Below are positions 1 through 6,570 of a DNA stretch of 11,381 nucleotides, one piece after another. The stretch is from Planctomycetota bacterium (lineage in GTDB: Bacteria; Planctomycetota; UBA1135; UBA2386). Where the stretch lies: positions 1-11,381 of the forward strand of contig JAGQRA010000992.1 of NCBI GenBank assembly GCA_020425885.1. Reading direction: 5' to 3'. Position numbers and translations under genes: made by a program. Within the stretch, counting starts at the first letter, position 1, and every line of letters begins with the position of its first letter. The notes beneath the pieces were generated by a model that made no database searches, was not told the origin of the DNA, and saw only the letters and a program-made list of their open reading frames with translations.

Positions 1-548
1 CGAAGATGGCCTCGCTGCTCGCCGGCATGGAGCCCGAGACCGTCAGCCTCGACGAGGCGCTGGCGACGTTGGCGTTGCCGCGCACGGTCGCCGTCGCGAT
101 CCATCCGGAGCACACCGACGACGGCGAGCAACCGATCCTCGCCGCCAACGGCCGCTACGGCCCCTACCTGAAATGGGGCAACGACACCCGCAGCATCCCG
201 GCCGGCTCGACGCCGCTCACGGTGACCCTCGAACAGGCGCAGGCGCTGTTCGCCGAACCCAAGCAACGCGGCCGCCGCGGCAGCGCGCCGGCGAAGGCGC
301 ACAAGATCCTCGGCAAGAACCCCGAGACCGAGGCCGAGATCAAGCTGCTCGATGGCCGCTACGGACCCTATGTCACCGACGGCACCACCAACGCGTCGCT
401 GCCGCGCGACGAGAACGCGGAGGCGCTGACGATCGAGCGGGCGCTCGAGCTGTTGGCCGAGCGTGCGGCCAAGGGACCCGCCAAGAAGAAGAAGGCCGCG
501 AAGAAGAAGACGGCGAAGAAGGCTGCCAAGAAGAAGGCCACCAGGTAG
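1..548 (+). CDS. topA: DNA topoisomerase I, C-terminal part (5' end outside window)
   Basis: This is the C-terminal end of type IA DNA topoisomerase I, which relaxes negatively supercoiled DNA. The frame is open to the left edge (first full codon at position 3), so the Toprim and catalytic domains lie upstream. Two copies of the topoisomerase C-terminal repeat are visible, each with the signature GRYGPY. The first is at about 150-175 (GRYGPYLKWG) and the second at about 354-375 (GRYGPYVTDG). The second is preceded by an ILGKNPET segment and followed by SLPRDE and a helix. Such repeats, with the 'LG.+P.T' lead-in, are typical of bacterial TopA tails. The protein ends in a Lys/Ala-rich tail encoded at 483-545 (runs of AAG mixed with GCC/GCG). 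Tails of this kind are common on TopA of high-GC bacteria and probably help DNA binding. The stop is TAG at 546-548. The next gene converges on it 29 bp away. Confidence 0.93.
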   Translation, partial: KMASLLAGMEPETVSLDEALATLALPRTVAVAIHPEHTDDGEQPILAANGRYGPYLKWGNDTRSIPAGSTPLTVTLEQAQALFAEPKQRGRRGSAPAKAHKILGKNPETEAEIKLLDGRYGPYVTDGTTNASLPRDENAEALTIERALELLAERAAKGPAKKKKAAKKKTAKKAAKKKATR

Positions 549-572
549 TGCGCGTGGGCCGAGCGCCTGCAG

Positions 573-593
573 CCGCGTCAGCGTGACACGCGG
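573..593. terminator. inverted repeat between convergent genes, possible weak bidirectional terminator
   Basis: The arms CCGCGT (573-578) and ACGCGG (588-593) are perfect inverted copies around a 9-base loop. They sit at the junction of two converging genes and overlap the stop codon of the minus-strand lipoprotein gene. No T-run follows on either strand, so an intrinsic terminator is only a guess. In DNA this G+C-rich a 6-bp stem can also arise by chance. Confidence 0.25.
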
Positions 594-1003
594 ATCCGGT
601 AACGTGCCCTCGGCTCGGAGTCCGGCTCCGACGCGGGGGAGGCGTCGGCGCGTCGGATGACGAGTTCCACGTCGGTCTCCCCCGGCGCCAAGGCGGTGAA
701 AGTCAGGCGATGCGCCGAGAAGCCGAAGTTCTTCGTGTCGCGTACCGCCTCGAGCAGGCGCAGTCGATCCGCATCGTATTCCGCATCGGTCACCGCATCG
801 GCAAACGCGGGATGGATGGGGATCTTCGGCCCGATCAGCGCGATGTGCTCACCGACTCCGGCTTCGACTTCGATCAACCGATTCCAGGCCGCCTCGGGTT
901 GGATCAATGGCAGCTCGGAGTTCGAGCAGGAGCACAGCAAGAGGACGAGGCTCGCACCTGGCAGGCGAGCTGACACGGTGATTGGGGTGGTGATGGGTCG
1001 CAT
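578..1003 (-). CDS. small lipoprotein with chagasin-like (I42) or Ig-like beta domain
   Basis: A protein of 141 residues with a lipoprotein signal: hydrophobic stretch at about residues 17-23, then L23-C-S-C26, where C26 would be the lipidated Cys. The Cys at -2 is unusual for a lipobox. The start is ATG with AGAAGG seven bases upstream (1011-1016). From about residue 43 the protein looks all-beta, and the strand pattern TFTALAPGETDVELVIRR (101-118) followed by RYRIRV (134-139) resembles the end of the chagasin/I42 family. Those proteins inhibit papain-like peptidases and have 'F.A..PG...L....RR.W' then a final strand. The segment FGFSAHR (93-99) could match the glycine loop. The NPTTG loop of the family is not recognisable. 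The gene is last in an operon whose first gene encodes a papain-like peptidase, which makes an inhibitor role attractive but unproven. A generic bacterial Ig-like domain is the alternative. Coding and lipoprotein nature are firm; the inhibitor assignment is about 0.35. Confidence 0.75.
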   Translation of the reverse strand: MRPITTPITVSARLPGASLVLLLCSCSNSELPLIQPEAAWNRLIEVEAGVGEHIALIGPKIPIHPAFADAVTDAEYDADRLRLLEAVRDTKNFGFSAHRLTFTALAPGETDVELVIRRADASPASEPDSEPRARYRIRVSR

Positions 1004-1027
1004 TTGAGTACCTTCTCGCTCGTGGGA

Positions 1028-3289
1028 TCAACGTTGTCGGGTGAGCACCGCGGCGCCGAATCCGCGCGTCACCGAGGACGATCGCCGGGACACCGCCAGG
1101 GAGACCCGTGAGTCACGGCCGGCCTCGAGCTGGTCGTCGGCTTCGAATCGGGCGCCCGGGATCGAGACGCTGACGTGGTAGCGACCCGGCGGAACGAGCG
1201 CCGTCGCGACACCGCCTTCGATCTCGATCGAGAGCGGCTCGAAGTGGTCCGGGGTGTCGCCGACCGGACCGAGCCCGACGCGCGCCAAGGCCGCGCGCGC
1301 CCCGTCTTCGCGCACCTCGATGCCGATGGCCGCCAGGTCCGGCCCCGGCAGCTCGACGCACCGATCGCTGGCCGGCGCGAGTTCGACCTCGACGATTCGG
1401 GCCCGCACGCCTTCCACAGCTTCGTTCTCCTTCGGGTGGACCGCGCGGATCTCGTAGCGACCGGGTGCGAGGTCGTCGATGCGTACGGTTCCCGCGACAT
1501 CCGTAGCCGCCTCGAGGTTCGATTCCGGATCGTCGAGCGCACGGACGAACACCGGGAATCCGGGCAATGACCAGCCGCGCGGATGCACGAGTTGCACGGT
1601 CAGGGAGCCGGCGCGTTGCAGGCGGATCTCGGCGCATCGCCGTTCGGAGCGACCGAGGCGAAGATCACGCCGATCGACGCCGCTGTCGGCACCGCGTGTC
1701 GTGATCACGAGATCGACGTCGGCCGGGATCGCAGCGATCTCGAAGTGCCCGTCGGCATCCGTGGACGCGCGCAGCACTCCGAACCACTCCAGTGACCGGT
1801 CCGCCCGGTTGCCCTGCGGACGGACCTGGACGCTGAGGCTCGCCGCGGTGACCGGTTTCCCGCGCTCATCGAGGACGTGACCGAACAGCGACGCGGCGGG
1901 ATCGAGACGGATGACGCAAGCGGAGGACGTCGCACCCGGCGCACACGACACCGTGGCCCGGCCGATCTCGTATCCCGGAGCGAGCGCGAGCACCTGATGG
2001 GTTCCCGCGAACAGTCCGTCGATCTCGAAGGCGCCGTCGTCATCGCTCTCGGACCCCGGTTCATGCGCCCGCCGCAAGCCGAGCGGAAACCGCAGCCGGC
2101 TCGCGTTCGCGAGCTGCTGCGGCATCGACTGCAGCGCGCACTGCGTGACCGGGCGCCCGGTCGTCGAGTCGATCACGCGACCGCCCAACGAGCAGCGAGC
2201 CGGGATGCGGAGGAGCAGGTCCTCACGGGTCGGCGTCGCGATCGAAGTCGCACCGCCATCCCGCATCGGCACGTCCGGCACCTCGACGACGTAGCTTCGG
2301 TTGCGGTCGAGACAGAAGAACGCGAAGCGGCCGTCGGCATCGGTGCGCACGACCTGAACCTGACGCCGCGCCATGCGCTGTTCGCGGCTCACCGCCGCCC
2401 GCCGATGGCCGTGCCCGGCACCGCGCGCACCGGCCAGCGCCACCGGCCGCGAGCCGTGTTCGTCGCCGGGCACCGCGTCGTCGGGGCGACAGACGACCGT
2501 GATGGCCTCGACCGGCTGGCCGCTCGGGTCCACGACCCGGCCGGCCAGCCGGGACGGCAGGTCGAGGACGAGCGTGACCTTGCTGGTCTCACCCTCGCCG
2601 ATCGCGACGCATCGCTCGGCACCGCCGACGCCGTGTGCGGCGGCACGCACGGTCAACAGGCCCGGCGCGAACGGGCCGGCCAGGAAGCCTGCGCCGACCG
2701 GACTCGGTATCCGTTCGACTCGACGGTCCGGACCCACCTCGTCATCGCCGGTCGCCGACTCGACATCGCACCATAACTCCGCGGCGACCTGCGCTCCGGC
2801 GGTGTCGACGACATGACCGGCGACGAAGCCGCCCCGCCACAATCGGATCGCGGGAACGGACTGCTCGTCGCGATGACGGATGGTGACCTCACACGACTGC
2901 GGGCCGCAGAAGCCGGCACACGTCGCGGAGACGAGGGCCGAGACCGCGAGTCCCGGCAGCTCGACTCCCCGCGCCGTTCTGGCGCGCGCGATGGAATCGA
3001 ACGCCACCGGCCAGAGCTCGATGCGATAGCAGCCGTCGTCGTCGGTCGCGCCTTCCCCGGTGAGGATCGTCGACGTATCGACGTGCACGATTGCCGAGGC
3101 GACCGGCGAACCGGAGGCATCGATCACGCGGCCGGTGACGCTCGCCCAGGGCTCGCTCTCCCGCGCCACGCTGCCCGTCGTCGCCCCGGCAAGGTGGATC
3201 GCTTCCTGCGACCCTCCACCGGCCAGCCAGATCGCGGCAGCCGCGAGGACTCCGATCGACCCGAACACGAAAGCGCGCTTGTTCATCAT
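1028..3289 (-). CDS. membrane-anchored or secreted protein with multiple carboxypeptidase-regulatory-like domains
   Basis: A protein of 753 residues from ATG at 3287-3289 (a second ATG follows directly). This start is chosen because it opens an N-terminal signal or anchor (MMNKRAF then a hydrophobic run, residues 7-24) and because AGGA lies 11 bases upstream. The open frame continues further upstream, but only over the peptidase gene. The rest is a series of beta-sandwich modules of the CarboxypepD_reg type, recognised by 'G.V.D..G.PV' openings and 'TD.DG.F....L..G.Y.V' closings. They begin at about residues 52, 158, 249, 369, 469 and 562 (GRVIDASGSPV, GHVVDTAGAQV, GRVVDPSGQPV, GRVIDSTTGRPV, GHVLDERGKPV, last one degenerate). 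A further degenerate unit lies at about 650-733. No enzyme motif is visible, so a structural, adhesive or scaffold role at the cell surface is likely. A basic His/Arg-rich insert at about 289-309 interrupts the third module. It is the middle gene of the operon, 29 bp after the peptidase stop and 24 bp before the small lipoprotein. Confidence 0.85.
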   Translation of the reverse strand: MMNKRAFVFGSIGVLAAAAIWLAGGGSQEAIHLAGATTGSVARESEPWASVTGRVIDASGSPVASAIVHVDTSTILTGEGATDDDGCYRIELWPVAFDSIARARTARGVELPGLAVSALVSATCAGFCGPQSCEVTIRHRDEQSVPAIRLWRGGFVAGHVVDTAGAQVAAELWCDVESATGDDEVGPDRRVERIPSPVGAGFLAGPFAPGLLTVRAAAHGVGGAERCVAIGEGETSKVTLVLDLPSRLAGRVVDPSGQPVEAITVVCRPDDAVPGDEHGSRPVALAGARGAGHGHRRAAVSREQRMARRQVQVVRTDADGRFAFFCLDRNRSYVVEVPDVPMRDGGATSIATPTREDLLLRIPARCSLGGRVIDSTTGRPVTQCALQSMPQQLANASRLRFPLGLRRAHEPGSESDDDGAFEIDGLFAGTHQVLALAPGYEIGRATVSCAPGATSSACVIRLDPAASLFGHVLDERGKPVTAASLSVQVRPQGNRADRSLEWFGVLRASTDADGHFEIAAIPADVDLVITTRGADSGVDRRDLRLGRSERRCAEIRLQRAGSLTVQLVHPRGWSLPGFPVFVRALDDPESNLEAATDVAGTVRIDDLAPGRYEIRAVHPKENEAVEGVRARIVEVELAPASDRCVELPGPDLAAIGIEVREDGARAALARVGLGPVGDTPDHFEPLSIEIEGGVATALVPPGRYHVSVSIPGARFEADDQLEAGRDSRVSLAVSRRSSSVTRGFGAAVLTRQR

Positions 3290-3318
3290 GGCACCGCGGT
3301 TCCTGGAGCGGGCGGCGC

Positions 3319-5190
3319 TCACCGGATCGTGAGCTGCTGGAAGGTGTAGAACTCGTTGTCGAGGGGGTAGACATCCCGGAGCAACCCGTTCGACCCGTCG
3401 AGAGGCTCGACGTAGAAGTACCACCAATGCGCGGCAATCCTGGGGTCGGTCACGAGGTAGACCGGGACCCGCGGTTGCACGCCGTAGCGGACACCCGAGT
3501 ACGAACCGATGGCCTGATTCGTCGCCACATCGAGGATCGGCACGTTGCCGAACTGCTGATCCGCGAACTCGAGAATGCCCCACAGGTCCGAGTTCCAGAA
3601 GTAGTACTCCATGCCCATGCGCAGGCGCTGGCTCGGCGAGGCCTGGGCCGACCAGTTGCCGACGTCCATGGTCGCGTTCGAGGTGGTGCCACGCGTCACC
3701 GTCAGGCTGCCGCTGGCGTTGTTGATCCACAGATCGAAGCCGCCTGCCATGCCGGACGTGGTGCCGCGCACGATCTCGCTCTGGCCCTGGACGGTCAGCG
3801 TGCCGTCCATGGCGAGGACGACGTAGTGGTAGATCGACTCGGGCAGCACCAGATCCTGGTAGCCGTCGATGTCCACCGCCCCGGCGATGATGTCGTAGTT
3901 TCCCGTCGCGAAGCCGGATTCGCCTTCACTCCGGAGCACGAAGTAGAACAGGCCCGGGGTCGAGTGCCGCTGCCAGGCGAGCACGATCTTGTCCGGGAAC
4001 GCGTTGTTGCTGCCGGCATTGGTCGCCGTGAGGTTGAGATCCTGGACCGAGCCACCCGGTGCCGTCGAGACGGTGGTCGTCGCGTACCCGCTCGACGCGT
4101 CGTTGGCGTCGACCGCGGCGATCCGGTAGTCGTACGACTGGTTCGCCTGCACACCGATGTCGACGAAGGTGTTGTCCGCTCCGGCCACGTCGCCGACGCC
4201 GCGCCACGTTGCCGACGTGTCACGCCGTTCGATGTGGTAGCGAGCGGCTTGGGAAACCCGGTTCCAGGTCAGCTCGACGACGTTGTTCGACGCGGTCCCG
4301 CTGAATCCGGTCGGCATCGGGATGCCGCTGCCACCTCCTCCCGTGTTGGGGCCGTCGGTCATCGTCCACGCGCCGATGAAGATCTGTCGCAGGGCATCTC
4401 TGGAGATCCACGTGAATCCCGCGTCTCCCCAGGTCGTCGCCCACGAATTGGCGAGCAGCAGCGAGCCCCCGTTCCGGTTCAGGTCGTAGCCGGCGCAGGT
4501 GATCGCGTGACCACCCTGCAGCTCGCCGGTCACGGACGTGTAGTCCGTTCCGGCCTGGTAGAAGTTGGAGTAGACCTGGATGCCGAGCACGAGCGGGCCG
4601 GTGTTGGCGAGGTAGCTGGTGATCGCGGCGAAGTCGAATACGCCGTGTTCGCTCGAATCGGTGTTCTTGAATCCGGCAGCCTCGCCGATCGCAGCCGCGC
4701 CAGGCTGCTGCGTGAAGTCCGAATCGCGGTAGGGCATCGTGGCCAGCGTCGCCGCGCCACGATCGACCATCAGCTGAAAGGCGTCCGATGGCAGTGAGCC
4801 GTTGTCCTCGCCACCGTTGATCTGGTTGTAGACCCACGCCGGACTGAACTGGTGATTCGCGTCCGTCGTCGACCAGCCCTCGACCATCGCCTCGAACGCG
4901 GTCTTCGTGTAGTAGGCGGTCGACCAACCGACGCAGCTGCCCTGCCGGCCCTGGTCACCGATCGGCGGCAGCTTCGCGCGCCAATCGAATTGACTCGGCA
5001 GGGCGAAGGCGCCCAGCCGCAACTGCGTCAGTCCGCCGTCCTCCCTGGGGTTCGTGGCCTTCAGGCCGAGACGGTTCGCCTGGTTGCTCAGACCGGGCGA
5101 GTCGCCGCCCTTGCCCTTGCTGCAACCGGGAAGACATAGCACGGCGGTCGCGAGCGCCGTCATGGCGAGCCGATGGGTCGGGTATTGCAC
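3319..5190 (-). CDS. papain-family (C1A) cysteine peptidase lipoprotein with fibronectin type III domains
   Basis: A protein of 623 residues that probably cleaves proteins outside the cytoplasm. The start is GTG at 5188-5190, supported by AGAAGGAG six bases upstream. An in-frame ATG at residue 10 is the alternative. A lipoprotein signal ends in L20-P-G-C23. The papain fold spans about residues 63-278. Q80 (oxyanion hole) lies in GDQGRQGSC, six residues before nucleophile C86, the same spacing as in papain. H228 lies in GGHAITCAGYD and N248 in LLLANSWATTWGDAGF, so the full catalytic set is present. The Trp usually next to the Cys is Val, as in many bacterial C1 peptidases. Only about 40 residues separate the lipid Cys from the mature fold, so there is no classical I29 propeptide. 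A Gly-rich linker (283-289) leads to an FN3 domain (about 291-377), a second FN3-like domain (about 384-475) and a C-terminal beta-rich domain (about 480-623) that I do not recognise. It is the first gene of a three-gene operon. Confidence 0.92.
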   Translation of the reverse strand: MQYPTHRLAMTALATAVLCLPGCSKGKGGDSPGLSNQANRLGLKATNPREDGGLTQLRLGAFALPSQFDWRAKLPPIGDQGRQGSCVGWSTAYYTKTAFEAMVEGWSTTDANHQFSPAWVYNQINGGEDNGSLPSDAFQLMVDRGAATLATMPYRDSDFTQQPGAAAIGEAAGFKNTDSSEHGVFDFAAITSYLANTGPLVLGIQVYSNFYQAGTDYTSVTGELQGGHAITCAGYDLNRNGGSLLLANSWATTWGDAGFTWISRDALRQIFIGAWTMTDGPNTGGGGSGIPMPTGFSGTASNNVVELTWNRVSQAARYHIERRDTSATWRGVGDVAGADNTFVDIGVQANQSYDYRIAAVDANDASSGYATTTVSTAPGGSVQDLNLTATNAGSNNAFPDKIVLAWQRHSTPGLFYFVLRSEGESGFATGNYDIIAGAVDIDGYQDLVLPESIYHYVVLAMDGTLTVQGQSEIVRGTTSGMAGGFDLWINNASGSLTVTRGTTSNATMDVGNWSAQASPSQRLRMGMEYYFWNSDLWGILEFADQQFGNVPILDVATNQAIGSYSGVRYGVQPRVPVYLVTDPRIAAHWWYFYVEPLDGSNGLLRDVYPLDNEFYTFQQLTIR

Positions 5191-5196
5191 GAGCTT

Positions 5197-5204
5197 CTCC
5201 TTCT
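5197..5204 (-). promoter_or_regulatory. ribosome binding site deciding the GTG start of the C1A peptidase gene
   Basis: On the minus strand this reads AGAAGGAG, six bases before the GTG at 5188-5190. It is the best Shine-Dalgarno match in the intergenic region. It favours the GTG over the in-frame ATG at 5161-5163, which would shorten the basic n-region of the signal peptide. Confidence 0.7.
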
Positions 5205-5450
5205 GGACTCGGTCAGGAATTCGGAGCGTTCCCGAACGATGTGGTCGGGGTTGATGTCATCACACCGGCCGAGCATCTGCCGGCCGTTCATGTCACGAGG
5301 ACGCCGCGCGGCCAGCCGCCGGGACAACCAATCCCCGAATCCCCACGTTCGGGTGGCAGATGTTCATGACCGCCCGCGGAAGTTCCTTCCCGGGCCGAGA
5401 ACTAGCACGATCCGGTGTCCCCACACCGCGCCCGGCCACGTCTCCCGGGT

Positions 5451-5455
5451 GGAGG
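5451..5455 (+). promoter_or_regulatory. ribosome binding site deciding the start of the small lipoprotein gene
   Basis: GGAGG, followed by the six-base spacer CAAGAG and ATG at 5462. It selects this ATG over the in-frame codon at 5360, whose extra residues would precede and spoil the lipoprotein signal peptide. Confidence 0.8.
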
Positions 5456-5461
5456 CAAGAG

Positions 5462-5926
5462 ATGCAACACGAGAACTCATCGGTCGTCGCGATGGTGACG
5501 TTGCTGCTGTGCGCCGGCTGCAGCGGCAGCATCGCTGGCGGCAGTGATGGCAGCGCGGCCCGGAGTTCCCAGGGGCCGGCGCGTTTCGAGGGCGACTGGC
5601 TCGGTGAGTGGCGGACCGACTCCGGCCAGCACGGGTCGCTGCGGGCGACGTTCCTCGTCCAGGGCATCGACGTCCAGGGATCCATCGATTTCGACGGCAC
5701 CGACTGCTTCGACTACTCCGACTTCTTCGGCTATGCCGACGGCGAGACACTGCGCGGGGAGGTATCGTGGCTCGACTACCTGGGCCCGTACAACGAAGCC
5801 GATCTCGATGGCGTTCTGACGGCGGACGGCAATCGCATCGCCGGCACGCTCTCCGTCACCGGCGGCGACTGTGCGGGCGCGACGGCCAGCTTCACCCTGA
5901 GGTTCGCGGGCCCGCCCGATGGCTAG
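5462..5926 (+). CDS. small lipoprotein of unknown function
   Basis: A protein of 154 residues from ATG 5462, with GGAGG six bases upstream. The N-terminus is a lipoprotein signal: hydrophobic residues 8-17, then LLLCAGC20 with C20 as the likely lipidated Cys, followed by a Gly/Ser-rich linker (21-38). The mature part starts with FEGDWLGEW (42-50). It continues as alternating short strands and turns with many Gly/Asp residues, ending in GTLSVTGGDCAGATASFTL (128-146). Such 'G.W.G.W ... G.I.GTL.V' patterns suggest a small antiparallel beta-barrel or sandwich, but I do not recognise the family. C82 and C137 could form a disulfide. The sigma factor gene begins 14 bp downstream in the same direction, so this may be the first gene of the signalling operon and could be a surface sensor or target. 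That is inference from position only. Confidence 0.8.
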   Translation: MQHENSSVVAMVTLLLCAGCSGSIAGGSDGSAARSSQGPARFEGDWLGEWRTDSGQHGSLRATFLVQGIDVQGSIDFDGTDCFDYSDFFGYADGETLRGEVSWLDYLGPYNEADLDGVLTADGNRIAGTLSVTGGDCAGATASFTLRFAGPPDG

Positions 5927-5940
5927 CGCGACTCGCTACG

Positions 5941-6570
5941 ATGACCGGCCTGCTCGAGAATGCGATGAAGCCCATGCCTATCGATGACCCCGCTGAAGGT
6001 CTCTCCGACGACGATCTGCTGCTGCGCGCGCGCGCCGGCGACGTCGCCGCATTCGGTGAGATCCTCGCCCGTCACGCGCCGTGGCTGACCGGCCGAGCCC
6101 GACAGCTGCAGGGTGCGGGATCGGCAACCAAGTCGGTCGGCGACTGGGTGGCGACAGTCCAACGCCGGGCCCTCGCCGACTTCCAGCGGCAGCCGACCGA
6201 GATCCACAGCCTGCGCGGCTGGCTGATGACGATCCTGCGCCACGCCGTGATCGACGCGGTCCGCCGGCGCGGCGGCCGGCCCGACGAGGTGACGTGGACC
6301 GAGGCGTTGTTCGCCGACGAGGGCGTCGGACCGGCACAGGAAGTGGAGCAGCGAGAGGGACTGGCCCAGGTCCGCCGCCACATTGCGCGGCTCGGCCCGC
6401 AGGACCAGTCGATCCTGGAGTGGTCCTATCACGCAGGGCTCGGCGATCGCGAGATCGCGCAACGGCTCGGCATGAAGCCGGAGGCGGTGAAGAAGCGTCG
6501 GCAGCGCGCGCTGCAATCCGTGCGCGCGGCGATGGCTCCATCGACCGCGTACCGGGAGTCCGAAGCATGA
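5941..6570 (+). CDS. ECF-like sigma-70 family RNA polymerase sigma factor, kinase-linked
   Basis: A protein of 209 residues if it starts at ATG 5941. ATGs at 5965 and 5974 are alternatives, and none has a strong Shine-Dalgarno. Region 2 spans about residues 22-110: the helix DDDLLLRARAGDVAAF (23-38), a diverged region 2.2 (about 60-82), then LRGWLMTILRHAVIDAVRRR (91-110), which matches the 'WL..I.rN...D..R+' end of ECF region 2. Region 4 spans about 139-197, with a helix-turn-helix in DREIAQRLGMKPEAVKKRRQRAL (169-191). ECF proteins direct RNA polymerase to a small regulon. Where ECFs usually have the acidic 'DAED' motif of region 2.2, this protein reads T63-K-S65-V-G-D68, with a single acidic residue. 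In Vibrio parahaemolyticus an ECF lacking that cluster (EcfP) is activated by threonine phosphorylation by the kinase PknT. The stop overlaps the start of a kinase gene (ATGA, 6567-6570), and no anti-sigma factor is visible. The sigma assignment is firm; the phospho-control is inference. Confidence 0.88.
   Translation: MTGLLENAMKPMPIDDPAEGLSDDDLLLRARAGDVAAFGEILARHAPWLTGRARQLQGAGSATKSVGDWVATVQRRALADFQRQPTEIHSLRGWLMTILRHAVIDAVRRRGGRPDEVTWTEALFADEGVGPAQEVEQREGLAQVRRHIARLGPQDQSILEWSYHAGLGDREIAQRLGMKPEAVKKRRQRALQSVRAAMAPSTAYRESEA

Larger units (their letters stand above)
5191..5461. promoter_or_regulatory. divergent intergenic region with short palindromes, probable promoters for both operons
   Basis: These 271 bp separate the two divergent operons and must carry at least one promoter each, but I cannot point to convincing -35/-10 boxes. 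Visible structure: CGTTC-CC-GAACG (5227-5238, a 12-bp perfect palindrome), TGATG-T-CATCA (5252-5262), two CGGCCG copies (5266-5271 and 5281-5286), and CCCGAA/TTCGGG arms (5334-5339 and 5348-5353) around an 8-base loop. The first two lie 37-72 bp upstream of the peptidase start, where an operator would be expected. In G+C-rich DNA some of these arms will be chance. No ORF in the stretch looks real. Confidence 0.4.

Noticed and set aside
483..545. Lys/Ala-rich run that could be taken for a histone-H1-like gene or a DNA repeat
   Set aside because: It is in frame with the topoisomerase repeats and ends at the topA stop, so it is simply the TopA tail.
1877..2776. Open frame of 299 codons on the plus strand inside the carboxypeptidase-regulatory-like gene
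   Set aside because: It is Arg/Asp-rich with no domain, while the minus strand shows repeated module motifs across the same stretch.
3290..3730. Upstream extension of the carboxypeptidase-regulatory-like frame over the peptidase gene
   Set aside because: The extension overlaps the coding end of the peptidase and would bury the signal or anchor sequence that starts at 3289.
3427..4797. Long open frame of 456 codons on the plus strand, antisense to the peptidase gene
   Set aside because: Its translation is low-complexity, Arg/Val/Asp-rich and matches no domain. The opposite strand encodes a peptidase with all catalytic residues. It is a G+C-rich shadow frame.
6081..6566. Upstream extension of the kinase frame inside the sigma gene
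   Set aside because: The extension is the out-of-frame translation of the sigma gene, rich in Arg/Pro. The ATGA overlap gives a natural start at 6567.
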